64,000 nt of DNA, from the NCBI GenBank assembly GCA_905215475.1, contig CAJMPW010000007.1:39010-103009 (forward strand), in the 5' to 3' direction. The DNA comes from CAG-103 sp905215475. GTDB taxonomy: Bacteria > Bacillota > Clostridia > Oscillospirales > Oscillospiraceae. Shown here piece after piece: positions 34,933 through 43,631 of this stretch. Made by a program: the position numbers and the translations under genes. Under the pieces are notes generated by a model. The model was not told where the DNA came from. It was given only the letters and a program-made list of their open reading frames with translations, and ran no database searches. Positions within the stretch are counted from its first letter, which is position 1. Each line of letters begins with the position of its first letter.

Positions 34933-35646
34933 TCACACGCTCGCGCCGAGCGTGAGCACGTCGATGGCCTGCAGCGCTTTTGCCAGAGCGGTGTCCGCAA
35001 GCGTGTCGCAGCCGATGACGGGCCCGGCAAACTGCAATGCCCAGCACAGCAGGATGCCAAAGCACACGCCGTTGACCGCGCCGATGGCGGCGCCGCCAAA
35101 GTCGTTGAGCCGCTCCCGGTTCGGGATGCGGAAGGTGAGGTTCGGTAAATTTCCGATCGCGGAAAGGATCAGCATCAAAAGCAGAAAGCCGACCGCCGTG
35201 ACAAGCACGTAGCACAACCGCGCGCAGTAAAGCTGCGTCATGGCTGTGCGCAGCGGCAGCTCCTGCGCATCGCGCAGCGCGAGCGCCTGCCGCGCCATGC
35301 GCTGCCCCGCCCGGCCGGAAACACCGGCGGCGGCAAAGCACTGCTGCGTGTATTCCTCCGCGGTGTCGGGGTGCGCATCCACCCAGTCCTCTCCCGAGAG
35401 GCCGGCGTCGTTATCCGGCAGACCGGCCGCGACAACGTCAAGCTGTCCCTCAAAATATCCGCCGGCAAACGGCTCCGCCACCGGCAGGAGGCGGTCGGAA
35501 ACCTGCCCCGCGAGCAGCGCCGCGCCGTAAAACGCGGCGACGATGGCGGCAAGCTGCGCGGCGCTGAGGACCAGGCCGCGGCGGTAGCCGCCCCAAACGG
35601 CGGCCAGAATGATGGCGGCAAGCGCCACTGTCAAGACGATCTTCAT
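34933..35646 (-). CDS. CvpA family membrane protein
   Basis: 237 residues with four hydrophobic helices (about 3-20, 28-46, 140-162 and 180-205) and the CvpA pattern GGYRRGLVLSAAQLAAIVAAFYGA and LNDFGGAAIGAVNGV. An extended periplasm-facing loop (about 60-130) is longer than in E. coli CvpA, as usual for clostridial members. The function is poorly known (colicin V production; envelope homeostasis). Confidence 0.8.
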   Translation of the reverse strand: MKIVLTVALAAIILAAVWGGYRRGLVLSAAQLAAIVAAFYGAALLAGQVSDRLLPVAEPFAGGYFEGQLDVVAAGLPDNDAGLSGEDWVDAHPDTAEEYTQQCFAAAGVSGRAGQRMARQALALRDAQELPLRTAMTQLYCARLCYVLVTAVGFLLLMLILSAIGNLPNLTFRIPNRERLNDFGGAAIGAVNGVCFGILLCWALQFAGPVIGCDTLADTALAKALQAIDVLTLGASV

Positions 35647-35683
35647 AGGCGTATCCCTGTTCTTTCTCTCTAAGCTGCGGGGG

Positions 35684-36781
35684 TCAGAAGGCGAGCACCT
35701 CGGCGCTCGAGCCGCTCACGAGCAGCGCCGCGCCCCGGCGCAGCAGCACCGAGCGGCGGACACCGAGCAGATTCTGCTCGACGGACTTGATCTCATCAAG
35801 CTGCTGGTTATAGAGCGTGAGCCGGTCACTGTACTGCACAAGCACCTGCTTGCCGTTGACAGACAGGCTCGTGACGCTGCCGGTGGGTGTGCATTCACCG
35901 AGGACATTGCCGCCGGAATTGACCGTGACAAGCTGCGCCGCGCTGCCCGAACGGTAGCGGCTGAGCGCAAGGGTGACAAACCCGTCGCCCTCGGCGGCGT
36001 AGTCATACAGATACAGGTCGCCGAACGGATACTCGTCGGCGAGCTTGGCGCTGTCGTCAAAAAACGCGAGACGCGACTGCGACACGCAGCAGATCCTGCC
36101 GCCGCGCCAGAAGAGATCGGCAAAGAGCTCGTCGGCGCATACGGCGCTGCCGCGCTCGTCGGCGCTCGTGAGGGTGAAGGTATGCACGGCGCTGCCGGTA
36201 TCCTGCAGGCAGAGCACGGCAAGATACTTCCCGTCCGGGCTCACGGCGGCGCGCACGAGGTAACCTGTGCCGGAATACCAGACGTAGACGGCCTTGCCGG
36301 AGGCGTCATACACCGTGACGGCGCCCTTATAGCCTGCGGCCTCCGTGCAGACGGCGAGATAGCCGCTCTCACTCAGATCGGCGCTGATGATCTCCCCGGC
36401 GGGGGTGATGTCGGTCTTGTTGCCCTTGAAGTCCGCCACGCACAGCGTCGTGCCGCCGATGTCATAGGCGCACACGCGCTCACCGCCGACGGAGATGCCC
36501 GGCTGCGCGAGCGTGAAGATCTCGTGCAGGACAGTCTTGCCGTCGTCATCGAGCAGCTGCAGACCGCTTGAGGACACGACCGCAAGGCGGCTGCCCACCG
36601 TGCGGAAGGTGCGGTTGGCGCTGGAGTCGAAGGTGTAGGGTGCGCTGTCGTCCAGATAGTCGTTCGCCGAGCCCGGCCGGTCGCGCAGCAGCAGATACAA
36701 AAACAGCAGCACGGCCAGCACGCACACCGCGACGACGAGCGCCTGACGCAGTCTGGGATTTGGTTTTGCACGGTCGTTCAT
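35684..36781 (-). CDS. DUF5711 family membrane-anchored beta-propeller-like protein
   Basis: 365 residues from ATG 36781; an ATG two codons upstream abuts the Shine-Dalgarno GGGGAGGA. A basic N-terminus and one membrane helix (about 14-32) are followed by repeated beta-strand blocks such as SRLAVVSSSGLQLLDDDGKTV and AAVSPDGKYLAVLCLQD, typical of a propeller fold facing outside. No enzymatic motif is visible. The same family occurs widely in Clostridia without known function. Confidence 0.72.
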   Translation of the reverse strand: MNDRAKPNPRLRQALVVAVCVLAVLLFLYLLLRDRPGSANDYLDDSAPYTFDSSANRTFRTVGSRLAVVSSSGLQLLDDDGKTVLHEIFTLAQPGISVGGERVCAYDIGGTTLCVADFKGNKTDITPAGEIISADLSESGYLAVCTEAAGYKGAVTVYDASGKAVYVWYSGTGYLVRAAVSPDGKYLAVLCLQDTGSAVHTFTLTSADERGSAVCADELFADLFWRGGRICCVSQSRLAFFDDSAKLADEYPFGDLYLYDYAAEGDGFVTLALSRYRSGSAAQLVTVNSGGNVLGECTPTGSVTSLSVNGKQVLVQYSDRLTLYNQQLDEIKSVEQNLLGVRRSVLLRRGAALLVSGSSAEVLAF

Positions 36782-36819
36782 GGACATTCCTCCCCTGTCC
36801 GCGCACGGCGGACGCAGCG

Positions 36820-37590
36820 TCAGGTCTGATTCATCATATCGCCGACGACGCCGTCGTACCACACGCGGTTGAGATACAGCCCCTGCGGGGGCATGGTCGG
36901 TCCGGTGAGCCGCCGGTCGCGCGTGGCCAGCAGCGCCGGGATATCCTCCGGCTCGATCTTGCCGTAGGACGCATAGACCATCGTGCCGACGATGGCACGC
37001 ACCATGTTGTACAAAAAGCCGTCGGCGCACACGGCGATGGAGATCATCGCCCCGTCACGTTCGGCACGGCACCAGTGTACCGTGCGCACGGTCGTGCGCG
37101 TCTCGGTGCCGACGGAGCGCACGGCGGCAAAGTCGTGCGTGCCCTCAAAGGCGCGGCCGGCGCGCTCCAGCCGCGCAAAGTCCAGCGGCTGAGGATAAAA
37201 GCAGACGCGGTGCTCCAAAAACGCATCGCGGATGCGGGAATTGTAGATCTGATAGACGTACTCTTTCTGAATGCATGAGCCGATGGCATTGAAGTCCTCC
37301 GGCGCTTCGACGGCATCGACCACGGCGATGTCCGCCGGGAGGCGGGCATTGACCGCGAGCGGTACGCGGTCGATCGGAATCGTGCAGTCGGTGCGGAAAT
37401 TGGCGCAGTAGCGCTTAGCGTGCACGCCCGCATCCGTGCGGCCGCAGCCGACGACCTTGATCGGTTCGCCGCAGACCTTCGTGAGCGCGCGCTCGAGCGT
37501 TTCGGCGACGGTGACATCCGTCTTCTGCACCTGCCAGCCGTGATAGGCCGTGCCGTCATACTGCAGGCGCAGGGCGATGTTGCGCCTCAC
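36820..37590 (-). CDS. truA: tRNA pseudouridine(38-40) synthase TruA
   Basis: 256 residues starting at GTG 37590, which overlaps the ecfT stop as GTGA. Residues 1-23 (NIALRLQYDGTAYHGWQ) and the catalytic GCGRTDAGVHA (Asp53) are diagnostic, with later MVRAIVGTMV. It makes pseudouridine at positions 38-40 of tRNA anticodon arms. The ecfA1-ecfA2-ecfT-truA order is the conserved Firmicutes arrangement, although rplM-rpsI do not follow here. Confidence 0.95.
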   Translation of the reverse strand: MRRNIALRLQYDGTAYHGWQVQKTDVTVAETLERALTKVCGEPIKVVGCGRTDAGVHAKRYCANFRTDCTIPIDRVPLAVNARLPADIAVVDAVEAPEDFNAIGSCIQKEYVYQIYNSRIRDAFLEHRVCFYPQPLDFARLERAGRAFEGTHDFAAVRSVGTETRTTVRTVHWCRAERDGAMISIAVCADGFLYNMVRAIVGTMVYASYGKIEPEDIPALLATRDRRLTGPTMPPQGLYLNRVWYDGVVGDMMNQT

Positions 37591-38390
37591 AGCCCGAACC
37601 TCGAGAGCACGATCATGCCGGCGAGCACGAGCGCGCCCCAGAGCAGGGCAAGCGTGTCGCGCCCCCGCCACTCGAGCTGCTTCATGCGCGTGCGCCCTTC
37701 ATCGCCGTGATAGCAGCGGCACTCCATGGCCACGGCCAGCTCGTCGGCACGGCGAAACGCCGACACGAACAGCGGCACGAGCAGCGGCAGCAGCGCCTTG
37801 GCGCGCTGGATGAGGTTGCCGGTCTCAAAATCCGCGCCGCGCGCTTTCTGCGCAGACATGATCTTGTCCGTCTCCTCAATGAGCGTGGGGATAAAGCGCA
37901 GCGCCATGGACATCATCATGCTCATCTCGTGCACAGGCACTTTGAGCTTTTTGAGCGGTCCGAAGAGGATCTCCATCGCGTCCGTAAGGGCGATGGGCGA
38001 TGTGGTATAGGTCAGCAGGAACGTGCCTGCGATGAGCATCGTGATGCGCAGCACCATGAACACGGCGCGCACGAGGCCCTCATAGGTGATCGTGATCTTC
38101 CAGAAGGACACGAGCTCCCGGCCGGGGGTGAAGAACATATTGAGCACGGCCGTGAGCGCGATGATGATCCACAGCGGCTTGAGACCGCGAAGGATGACCT
38201 TGAGCGGGATGCGCGAGAGCGCGATGCACACGCCCGTGACGACGAGCATGGCGGCGTAGGACACATAGCTCTCCGCCGTGAACAGCGCCGCGATATAGAC
38301 GACCGTCATCAGCAGCTTGCAGCGCGGGTCGAGCCGGTGCACGATGCTCGTGCCGGGGAAAAACTGACCGAGGGTGACGTCTTTCAGCAT
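37587..38390 (-). CDS. ecfT: Energy-coupling factor transporter transmembrane protein EcfT
   Basis: 267 residues with about five to six helices. The two Ala-Arg-Gly-type coupling motifs that touch the ATPases are visible around ARGADFE and the C-terminal AFRRADELAVAMECRCY. EcfT joins EcfA1/EcfA2 to exchangeable vitamin-binding S components. It overlaps ecfA2 by 7 bp and truA by 4 bp. Confidence 0.93.
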   Translation of the reverse strand: MLKDVTLGQFFPGTSIVHRLDPRCKLLMTVVYIAALFTAESYVSYAAMLVVTGVCIALSRIPLKVILRGLKPLWIIIALTAVLNMFFTPGRELVSFWKITITYEGLVRAVFMVLRITMLIAGTFLLTYTTSPIALTDAMEILFGPLKKLKVPVHEMSMMMSMALRFIPTLIEETDKIMSAQKARGADFETGNLIQRAKALLPLLVPLFVSAFRRADELAVAMECRCYHGDEGRTRMKQLEWRGRDTLALLWGALVLAGMIVLSRFGL

Positions 38391-39250
38391 ACGCCCACCT
38401 CCTTCCCGACGGTGAGCAGCGCATTTGTGAGCTGCTCAAGCGTGTAGATCGACGGCGGGAGCGCAACGCCCCGGTCGCGCAGCGCCTGCGCGATGCGCGC
38501 GCTCTGCGGCACATCAAGACCGATGTCGAGCAGCGCCTGCGTATGGGCAAAGACCTCCGCCGGCGCGCCGTCAAAGACGACGTGCCCGTCGTGAAAGACG
38601 ATGAGCCGGTCGGCAATGCGCGCGGCATCGTCCATGCTGTGCGTGACGAGCAGGACGGCCGAGCCGGTCTCGCGGCGGTAGGCCGCGATGTTTTCGAGCA
38701 CGCCGCGGCAGCCTGCAGGATCGAGACCGGCAGTGGGCTCGTCGAGAATGAGCACTTTGGGACGCATGGCGATCACGCCCGCGATGGCGATGCGGCGCTT
38801 TTGCCCGCCGGAGAGCTCGAGCGGCGAGCGCTCAAACAGCGACTCGTCCACGCCGGCAAAGCGCGCAGCCTCACGCACGCGCTCATCGACCTCCTCGGCA
38901 GAGAGGCGGGCGTTTTTCGGGCCGAAGGCGATGTCCTTATACACCGTCTCCTCAAAGAGCTGGTGCTCGGGGTACTGAAAGACAAGCCCGACCTGAAAGC
39001 GCACGTCGCGCGTGGCCTCCTTGCTGCGGTGGATATCCTGCCCGTCGAAGTACACGGTGCCGGACGTCGGCGCGATCAGACCGTTGAGGTGCTGGATGAA
39101 CGTGCTTTTGCCGGAGCCCGTGTGGCCGATGATGCCCACGAACTGTCCGGCGGGAATGTCAAGATGAATATCGTCGATGGCGACTTTTTCAAAAGGTGTC
39201 CCGGCGCTGTAAACGTGCCGGAGGTGATCCACCCGGATGATTGGCGTCAT
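38384..39250 (-). CDS. ecfA2: Energy-coupling factor transporter ATPase EcfA2
   Basis: 288 residues. Walker A GHTGSGKST, Q-loop VFQYPEHQLF, signature LSGGQKRRIAIAG, Walker B LILDEPTAGLDP and switch THSMDD. The FQYPEHQLFEETV Q-loop is typical of the EcfA2 subunit. It powers vitamin uptake together with EcfA1 and EcfT. The start is preceded by AAAGGAAAC. Confidence 0.94.
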   Translation of the reverse strand: MTPIIRVDHLRHVYSAGTPFEKVAIDDIHLDIPAGQFVGIIGHTGSGKSTFIQHLNGLIAPTSGTVYFDGQDIHRSKEATRDVRFQVGLVFQYPEHQLFEETVYKDIAFGPKNARLSAEEVDERVREAARFAGVDESLFERSPLELSGGQKRRIAIAGVIAMRPKVLILDEPTAGLDPAGCRGVLENIAAYRRETGSAVLLVTHSMDDAARIADRLIVFHDGHVVFDGAPAEVFAHTQALLDIGLDVPQSARIAQALRDRGVALPPSIYTLEQLTNALLTVGKEVGVC

Positions 39251-39283
39251 AATTTCGTTTCCTTTATCGGTGAAGATCGGTAG

Positions 39284-40120
39284 TTACTTTTTCAGGGCGG
39301 CGGCGACGGCATCGGCGCAGTCCGAGACCGTGAGCGCGTCGATCGGCACGTCCATGCCGTGGGCGCGCAGCGCATCGAGCAGCCGCACCGTGACCGGCGC
39401 GGTGAGCCCCTCTTTTTGCAGCAGGTCGACCTGCGAAAAGACCTGCTTCGGCGCACCGTCGGCAACGACAGCGCCGTTGGAGAGCACGATCACGCGGTCG
39501 GCGCCGACACACTCCTCCATATGGTGCGTAATGAGCACGACCGTGATACCCTGCTCCCGGCAGAGCTTTGTCGCCGTGTCGATCACCTCGCGCCGTCCGG
39601 ACGGGTCGAGCATGGCCGTCGGCTCGTCGAGCACGATGCACTTGGGCTGCATGGCGATGACGCCCGCGATGGCGACGCGCTGCTTTTGTCCGCCGGAGAG
39701 CAGGTGCGGCGCGTGCAGGCGAAAGTCATACATACCGACCTGCCTGAGGGCGGCATCCACGCGCGCACGGATCTCCTGCGGCGGAACGCCGAGGTTCTCG
39801 GGCGCGAAGGCCACGTCATCCTCGACGACGTTTGCGACGATCTGGTTATCGGGGTTTTGAAAGACCATGCCCACCGTGGCGCGCACGGGCAGGAGGTTAT
39901 TTTCGTCCGCCGTGTCCATGCCGTCAACATACACCTTGCCGCCGGTCGGCAGCAGGATGGCGTTGAAGAGCTTGGCCAGCGTGCTCTTGCCCGAGCCGTT
40001 GTGCCCGAGGATGGCCACGAACGAGCCGCGCGCGATCTCGAGCGAGAGGTCGCCGAGCGTGGGCTGCTCCTCGCCGGGGTAGGTAAAGGTCAGATGTTCG
40101 GTTCGTAAGATCGGTTCCAT
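39284..40120 (-). CDS. ecfA1: Energy-coupling factor transporter ATPase EcfA1
   Basis: 278 residues. Walker A GHNGSGKST, Q-loop VFQNPDNQIVANVVEDDVAF (the EcfA1 type), signature LLSGGQKQRVAIAG, Walker B IVLDEPTAMLDP and THHMEE. It forms the ATPase heterodimer with EcfA2. It starts 15 nt after the methyltransferase stop with AAAGGAAC as the ribosome-binding site. Confidence 0.94.
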   Translation of the reverse strand: MEPILRTEHLTFTYPGEEQPTLGDLSLEIARGSFVAILGHNGSGKSTLAKLFNAILLPTGGKVYVDGMDTADENNLLPVRATVGMVFQNPDNQIVANVVEDDVAFAPENLGVPPQEIRARVDAALRQVGMYDFRLHAPHLLSGGQKQRVAIAGVIAMQPKCIVLDEPTAMLDPSGRREVIDTATKLCREQGITVVLITHHMEECVGADRVIVLSNGAVVADGAPKQVFSQVDLLQKEGLTAPVTVRLLDALRAHGMDVPIDALTVSDCADAVAAALKK

Positions 40121-40135
40121 GGTGTTCCTTTCCGC

Positions 40136-40996
40136 TCAGCGCTCCCAGCGGCAGGTCGCCCCGCACGGCAGCGCGAGACCGGACGCCGTGACCGGCAGAC
40201 CCAGCTCCTGCGATTCGCTGCGGCCGCCGAAGCGCCGGGTGAAGATGCTCTCCGAGAGATACGTGAGCACCGACGGGCTCAGACCCGTGGTGTAGGAATT
40301 GATGATGACAAAGAGCGGATCGTCCGACAGCACGCCGGACACCAGCTCCACAAACGGCCAGAGGTTCGTCTCAAGCTTCCAGACTTCGCCGCCCGGACCG
40401 CGCCCATAGCTCGGCGGGTCCATGATGATGGCGTCATAGCGGCGGCCGCGGCGGATCTCCCGCTCGACGAATTTGGCGCAGTCGTCCACGATCCAGCGGA
40501 TCGGCCGGTCGGCCAGACCGGAGGCGGCGGCGTTTTCCTTGCCCCAGGCGACCATGCCCTTCGCCGCATCCACATGGCACACGCTCGCCCCGGCGGCCGC
40601 ACACGCGACTGTGGCCGCGCCCGTGTAGCCGAAGAGGTTGAGCACCGAGATCGGGCGGCCGGCCGCGCGGATCTTCGCCATGGCGTAATCCCAGTTGGCG
40701 GCCTGCTCGGGGAAGATGCCCGTGTGCTTGAAGTTCATGGGCTTGACGCGGAAGGTCAGCTCCCGATAATGGATGTCCCAGCTCTGCGGGAGCGTGCGCT
40801 TGTCCCAGCTGCCGCCGCCGGTATGGCTGCGGCTGTAGCGCCCGTCGGCCGTGCGCCAGCGCGGGTCGGTGCGCGGCGTCTCCCAGATGGCCTGGGGGTC
40901 CGGGCGCACAAGGGTATACTTGCCCCAGCGCTCGAGCTTTTCGCCGCGCGAACAGTCGAGCACCTCAAAGTCTTGCCAAGAATCCGAAATCCACAT
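40136..40996 (-). CDS. Class I SAM-dependent methyltransferase (RlmI-like, rRNA type)
   Basis: 286 residues from ATG 40996 (GAGGAG upstream). The Rossmann core shows VLNLFGYTGAATVACAAAGA (motif I), HVDAAKGMVAWGKENA (motif II) and the catalytic MDPPSYGRGPGG (motif IV). An N-terminal RNA-binding-like region lacks a PUA domain, so it is shorter than RlmI. It probably methylates rRNA. It is the first gene of the long operon and has a near-consensus promoter. Confidence 0.85.
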   Translation of the reverse strand: MWISDSWQDFEVLDCSRGEKLERWGKYTLVRPDPQAIWETPRTDPRWRTADGRYSRSHTGGGSWDKRTLPQSWDIHYRELTFRVKPMNFKHTGIFPEQAANWDYAMAKIRAAGRPISVLNLFGYTGAATVACAAAGASVCHVDAAKGMVAWGKENAAASGLADRPIRWIVDDCAKFVEREIRRGRRYDAIIMDPPSYGRGPGGEVWKLETNLWPFVELVSGVLSDDPLFVIINSYTTGLSPSVLTYLSESIFTRRFGGRSESQELGLPVTASGLALPCGATCRWER

Positions 40997-41069
40997 AGCT
41001 GCTCCTCTTGTCCGGCGGCGGGAACGCGCAGTTCCAGTGTGCGCCGGAATGGTGATACTTAGACAGTGT

Positions 41070-41098
41070 ATTATAGCATTAAGTGCCGCAATGGTCAA
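41070..41098 (-). promoter_or_regulatory. Promoter of the twelve-gene operon
   Basis: Minus-strand TTGACC (41093-41098), 17 bp, TATAAT (41070-41075). The remaining 41099-41155 stretch shows nothing further. Confidence 0.75.
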
Positions 41099-41156
41099 TG
41101 TGTCCGAGGTGTGCATGGCGGCGATAATTGTAAACAAACCATAAAATACACGGACA

Positions 41157-41190
41157 AAAAACATCCCGTCCGAACAAAGCGGACGGGATG
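41157..41190 (-). terminator. Terminator of the D,D-carboxypeptidase gene
   Basis: Stem CATCCCGTCCG (41162-41172) / CGGACGGGATG (41180-41190). On the minus strand it is followed by TTTTTTG. Confidence 0.85.
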
Positions 41191-41205
41191 CAAGCGTGTC
41201 AGCGC

Positions 41206-42780
41206 TCAGCGCCGGCGGCTGCCGGCAGGATCGCGGTCAAATTCGCGCAGGGTCTCGCGCGTCAGCGCACGGCGGCGCGCCTCCTCCGCCTCCATCTGCG
41301 CGCGGCGGCGGCGACGGCGCTCGGCCTCGATCTGCTTGCGGCGGCGCACCAGCCACAGAATGTAGCCGACCAGCGCCAGCACGATCGCCAGCAGGATGAC
41401 GAGCACGATGGGGTTGGTGAAAAATGCGGCCAGATGCCCCGCGATATAAGCGCCCTTGGACACGGCGACATCGACCGCGGCGACGAGCTTGACCGTGCCG
41501 TAGACCGTGCCGTTATAGGTCACCGTGAGCTCACCGACCTCGTCCCCCGCCTTGATGGGTGCTTCAAGCGGCTTGCCGTCGCGCTCGGAGTAGAGCGTGA
41601 CCTGCTGCTCGAACTGCGGCGCGCCGTCACTGTCGGCGGCAGGCAGCACGGCCGAAACCGTCTGTGCCGGACGGACGGTGACGCTGTCGCCGTCGCGCCC
41701 GTAGCGCACGGGCACCTCGCAGATCAGATCGCCGGCGCTCACGATCGCCCGCCAGCCATAGTGGGAGAACACCCAGCGGTAGGCCGTGAGCGTATCGGAA
41801 AAGCTGCCGAAATCCGTCGTGCCGTTGGCGCGGGCCGTACCCTTGCCGCCGAGCACGATGCACAGCAGACGCACACCGTCCTTCTCCGCCGTGGAGATGA
41901 GGCAGTAGCCCGCGGCATCCGTGTGACCGGTCTTGACACCCTTGGCATATTCATAATAATAGCCGCGGTACATCGGTGAATCGGGATTGATGAGACCGTT
42001 CGTGTTCGAGAGCGTGCGCTCCTCGGACAGGTTCGTGGCCGGGACGGTATGCTTGACCGTGTTGCAGATCGTGGCAAAGAGCTCGTGGCTGAGCGCTTCC
42101 TTCGTGATGCGGTAAAGATCGTGCGCCGTGGTATAGTGATCGTCCTTCGGCAGGCCATGGGGATTGGCAAAGTGCGTGCCGGTGCAGCCGAGCTCCTGCG
42201 CGCGCGTGTTCATACGCTCCACGAACGCCGAGATGCTGCCGCAGACATACTCCGCGACGACGTTGCACGCCTCATTCGCCGAGGAGATCATGGCGCAGTA
42301 GAGAAAGTCCTCAAACGTCATGGTCTCGCCGACCTTGATGTCGGCATTGCTCGCACCATCGACCATGTCGGCATTGCAGTCGGCATAAGCCGTGACAGAG
42401 TCGGAGAGCTTGACATCGCCGCGCTCCACCGCCTCGACCGCGAGCAGCAGCGTCATGATCTTCGTCAGGCTCGCGGGATAGGCCTTGGCGTCAATGTTGC
42501 GGGTATAGTAATACTGGCCGCTGTCCTCGTCGACGAGCATGACACAGTTGGCCTGCAGCTTTTCATCGAGCGCGGTCTTGACCGCATCGCTGCCGAGGAC
42601 ATACGTGCCCTCCTGTGCCTGCACCATGCTTTGCGGCGCACCGTCGGACGCGGTGCTTGCAGTGGGTTCGGGGGATTCCGCTGCGTCGGACGCGGTGTTT
42701 TTCGCGGCGAACACCGGGAAGGCCGCCGTCAGCAGCAGGCAGATGATGAGCAGCAGCGGCAAAATACGATATTTTTTCAT
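41206..42780 (-). CDS. D-alanyl-D-alanine carboxypeptidase (DacF/PBP5 type)
   Basis: 524 residues from ATG 42780 (GGAGAAAG upstream). Signal peptide about 1-26. The serine peptidase S11 triad motifs are ASLTK (Ser104, Lys107), SAN (Ser167-Asn169) and KTG (283-285). A PBP5-C-like beta domain (about 370-440) precedes a C-terminal membrane helix (about 465-487) and a long Arg-rich cytoplasmic tail of some 35 residues. It trims the terminal D-Ala of stem peptides. The real membrane helix with a basic tail differs from the amphipathic anchor of classical PBP5. Confidence 0.92.
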   Translation of the reverse strand: MKKYRILPLLLIICLLLTAAFPVFAAKNTASDAAESPEPTASTASDGAPQSMVQAQEGTYVLGSDAVKTALDEKLQANCVMLVDEDSGQYYYTRNIDAKAYPASLTKIMTLLLAVEAVERGDVKLSDSVTAYADCNADMVDGASNADIKVGETMTFEDFLYCAMISSANEACNVVAEYVCGSISAFVERMNTRAQELGCTGTHFANPHGLPKDDHYTTAHDLYRITKEALSHELFATICNTVKHTVPATNLSEERTLSNTNGLINPDSPMYRGYYYEYAKGVKTGHTDAAGYCLISTAEKDGVRLLCIVLGGKGTARANGTTDFGSFSDTLTAYRWVFSHYGWRAIVSAGDLICEVPVRYGRDGDSVTVRPAQTVSAVLPAADSDGAPQFEQQVTLYSERDGKPLEAPIKAGDEVGELTVTYNGTVYGTVKLVAAVDVAVSKGAYIAGHLAAFFTNPIVLVILLAIVLALVGYILWLVRRRKQIEAERRRRRRAQMEAEEARRRALTRETLREFDRDPAGSRRR

Positions 42781-42799
42781 ATCTTTCTCCATAGAACTA

Positions 42800-42808
42800 T
42801 GATATAAT
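42800..42808 (+). promoter_or_regulatory. Extended -10 promoter element before the two-component genes
   Basis: TGATATAAT (42800-42808) is an extended -10 box without a good -35. It would give a leader of about 120 nt before the response regulator. Confidence 0.5.
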
Positions 42809-42935
42809 GGAATATCCGGCCGGAGACGGCGCAGCCGCACGTCCGGGGCAAAAGCGATATCTTGACTCATTATAATAATTCCGACGGCGAAAAGCAAACC
42901 ATTTCCGCGAAAAGACTCGAAACGGAGGAGCTGCG

Positions 42936-43628
42936 ATGAAAATTCTGGTTGTGGACGACGAAAAGACCATCGTCAAGGGCATCAAATTCAACCTCGAAAA
43001 CGAGGGCTATCAGGTCGACGTGTGCTACGACGGCGAGACCGCCGTGGACATGGCACGCCACGGCGAATACGCCGTGATCCTGCTTGATCTCATGATGCCG
43101 AAGCTCGACGGGCTCGGCGCGTGCCAGCAGATCCGGCAGTTTTCCACCGTGCCGATCATCATGCTCACCGCCCGCAGCGAGGACGCGGACAAGCTCATCG
43201 GCTTTGAATCCGGCGCGGACGACTACATCACCAAGCCCTTCAACATCCTCGAGCTCAAGGCGCGCATCCGCGCGCTCATCCGCCGCTCGAGCATGGCGCC
43301 CGCAGCGCCCGCCGAGCCGGACAGCGGCAAGCTCGTGCGCGGTCACATTGAGATCGACCCCGAGCGCCGCAGCGCACACCGCTTCGGTCAGAACGTGGAG
43401 CTGACGCTCAAGGAGTTTGACCTCATCGAGCTGCTCATGCGCAACCCCGGCAAGGTCTACTCGCGCGAGCAGCTGCTCGACCTCGTGTGGGGCTACGACT
43501 ATCAGGGCGATATCCGCACCGTGGACGTGCACATCCGCCGCCTGCGCGAAAAGCTCGAGCGCAACCCCGCCGCCCCCGAATACATCATCACGAAGTGGGG
43601 CGTGGGCTACTACTTCGCCGAGGCCTGA
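42936..43628 (+). CDS. OmpR/PhoB-family response regulator
   Basis: 230 residues. Receiver domain with phospho-acceptor Asp51 (LLDLMMP), Thr78 and Lys100 (TKPF), then a winged-helix DNA-binding domain (about 128-228: ELTLKEFDLIELLMRNPGKV, RTVDVHIRRLREKLE). It pairs with the histidine kinase 3 nt downstream. The system resembles WalRK/PhoPR-type cell-envelope sensors; the signal is unknown. GGAGGAG precedes the start. Confidence 0.95.
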   Translation: MKILVVDDEKTIVKGIKFNLENEGYQVDVCYDGETAVDMARHGEYAVILLDLMMPKLDGLGACQQIRQFSTVPIIMLTARSEDADKLIGFESGADDYITKPFNILELKARIRALIRRSSMAPAAPAEPDSGKLVRGHIEIDPERRSAHRFGQNVELTLKEFDLIELLMRNPGKVYSREQLLDLVWGYDYQGDIRTVDVHIRRLREKLERNPAAPEYIITKWGVGYYFAEA

Positions 43629-43631
43629 CGG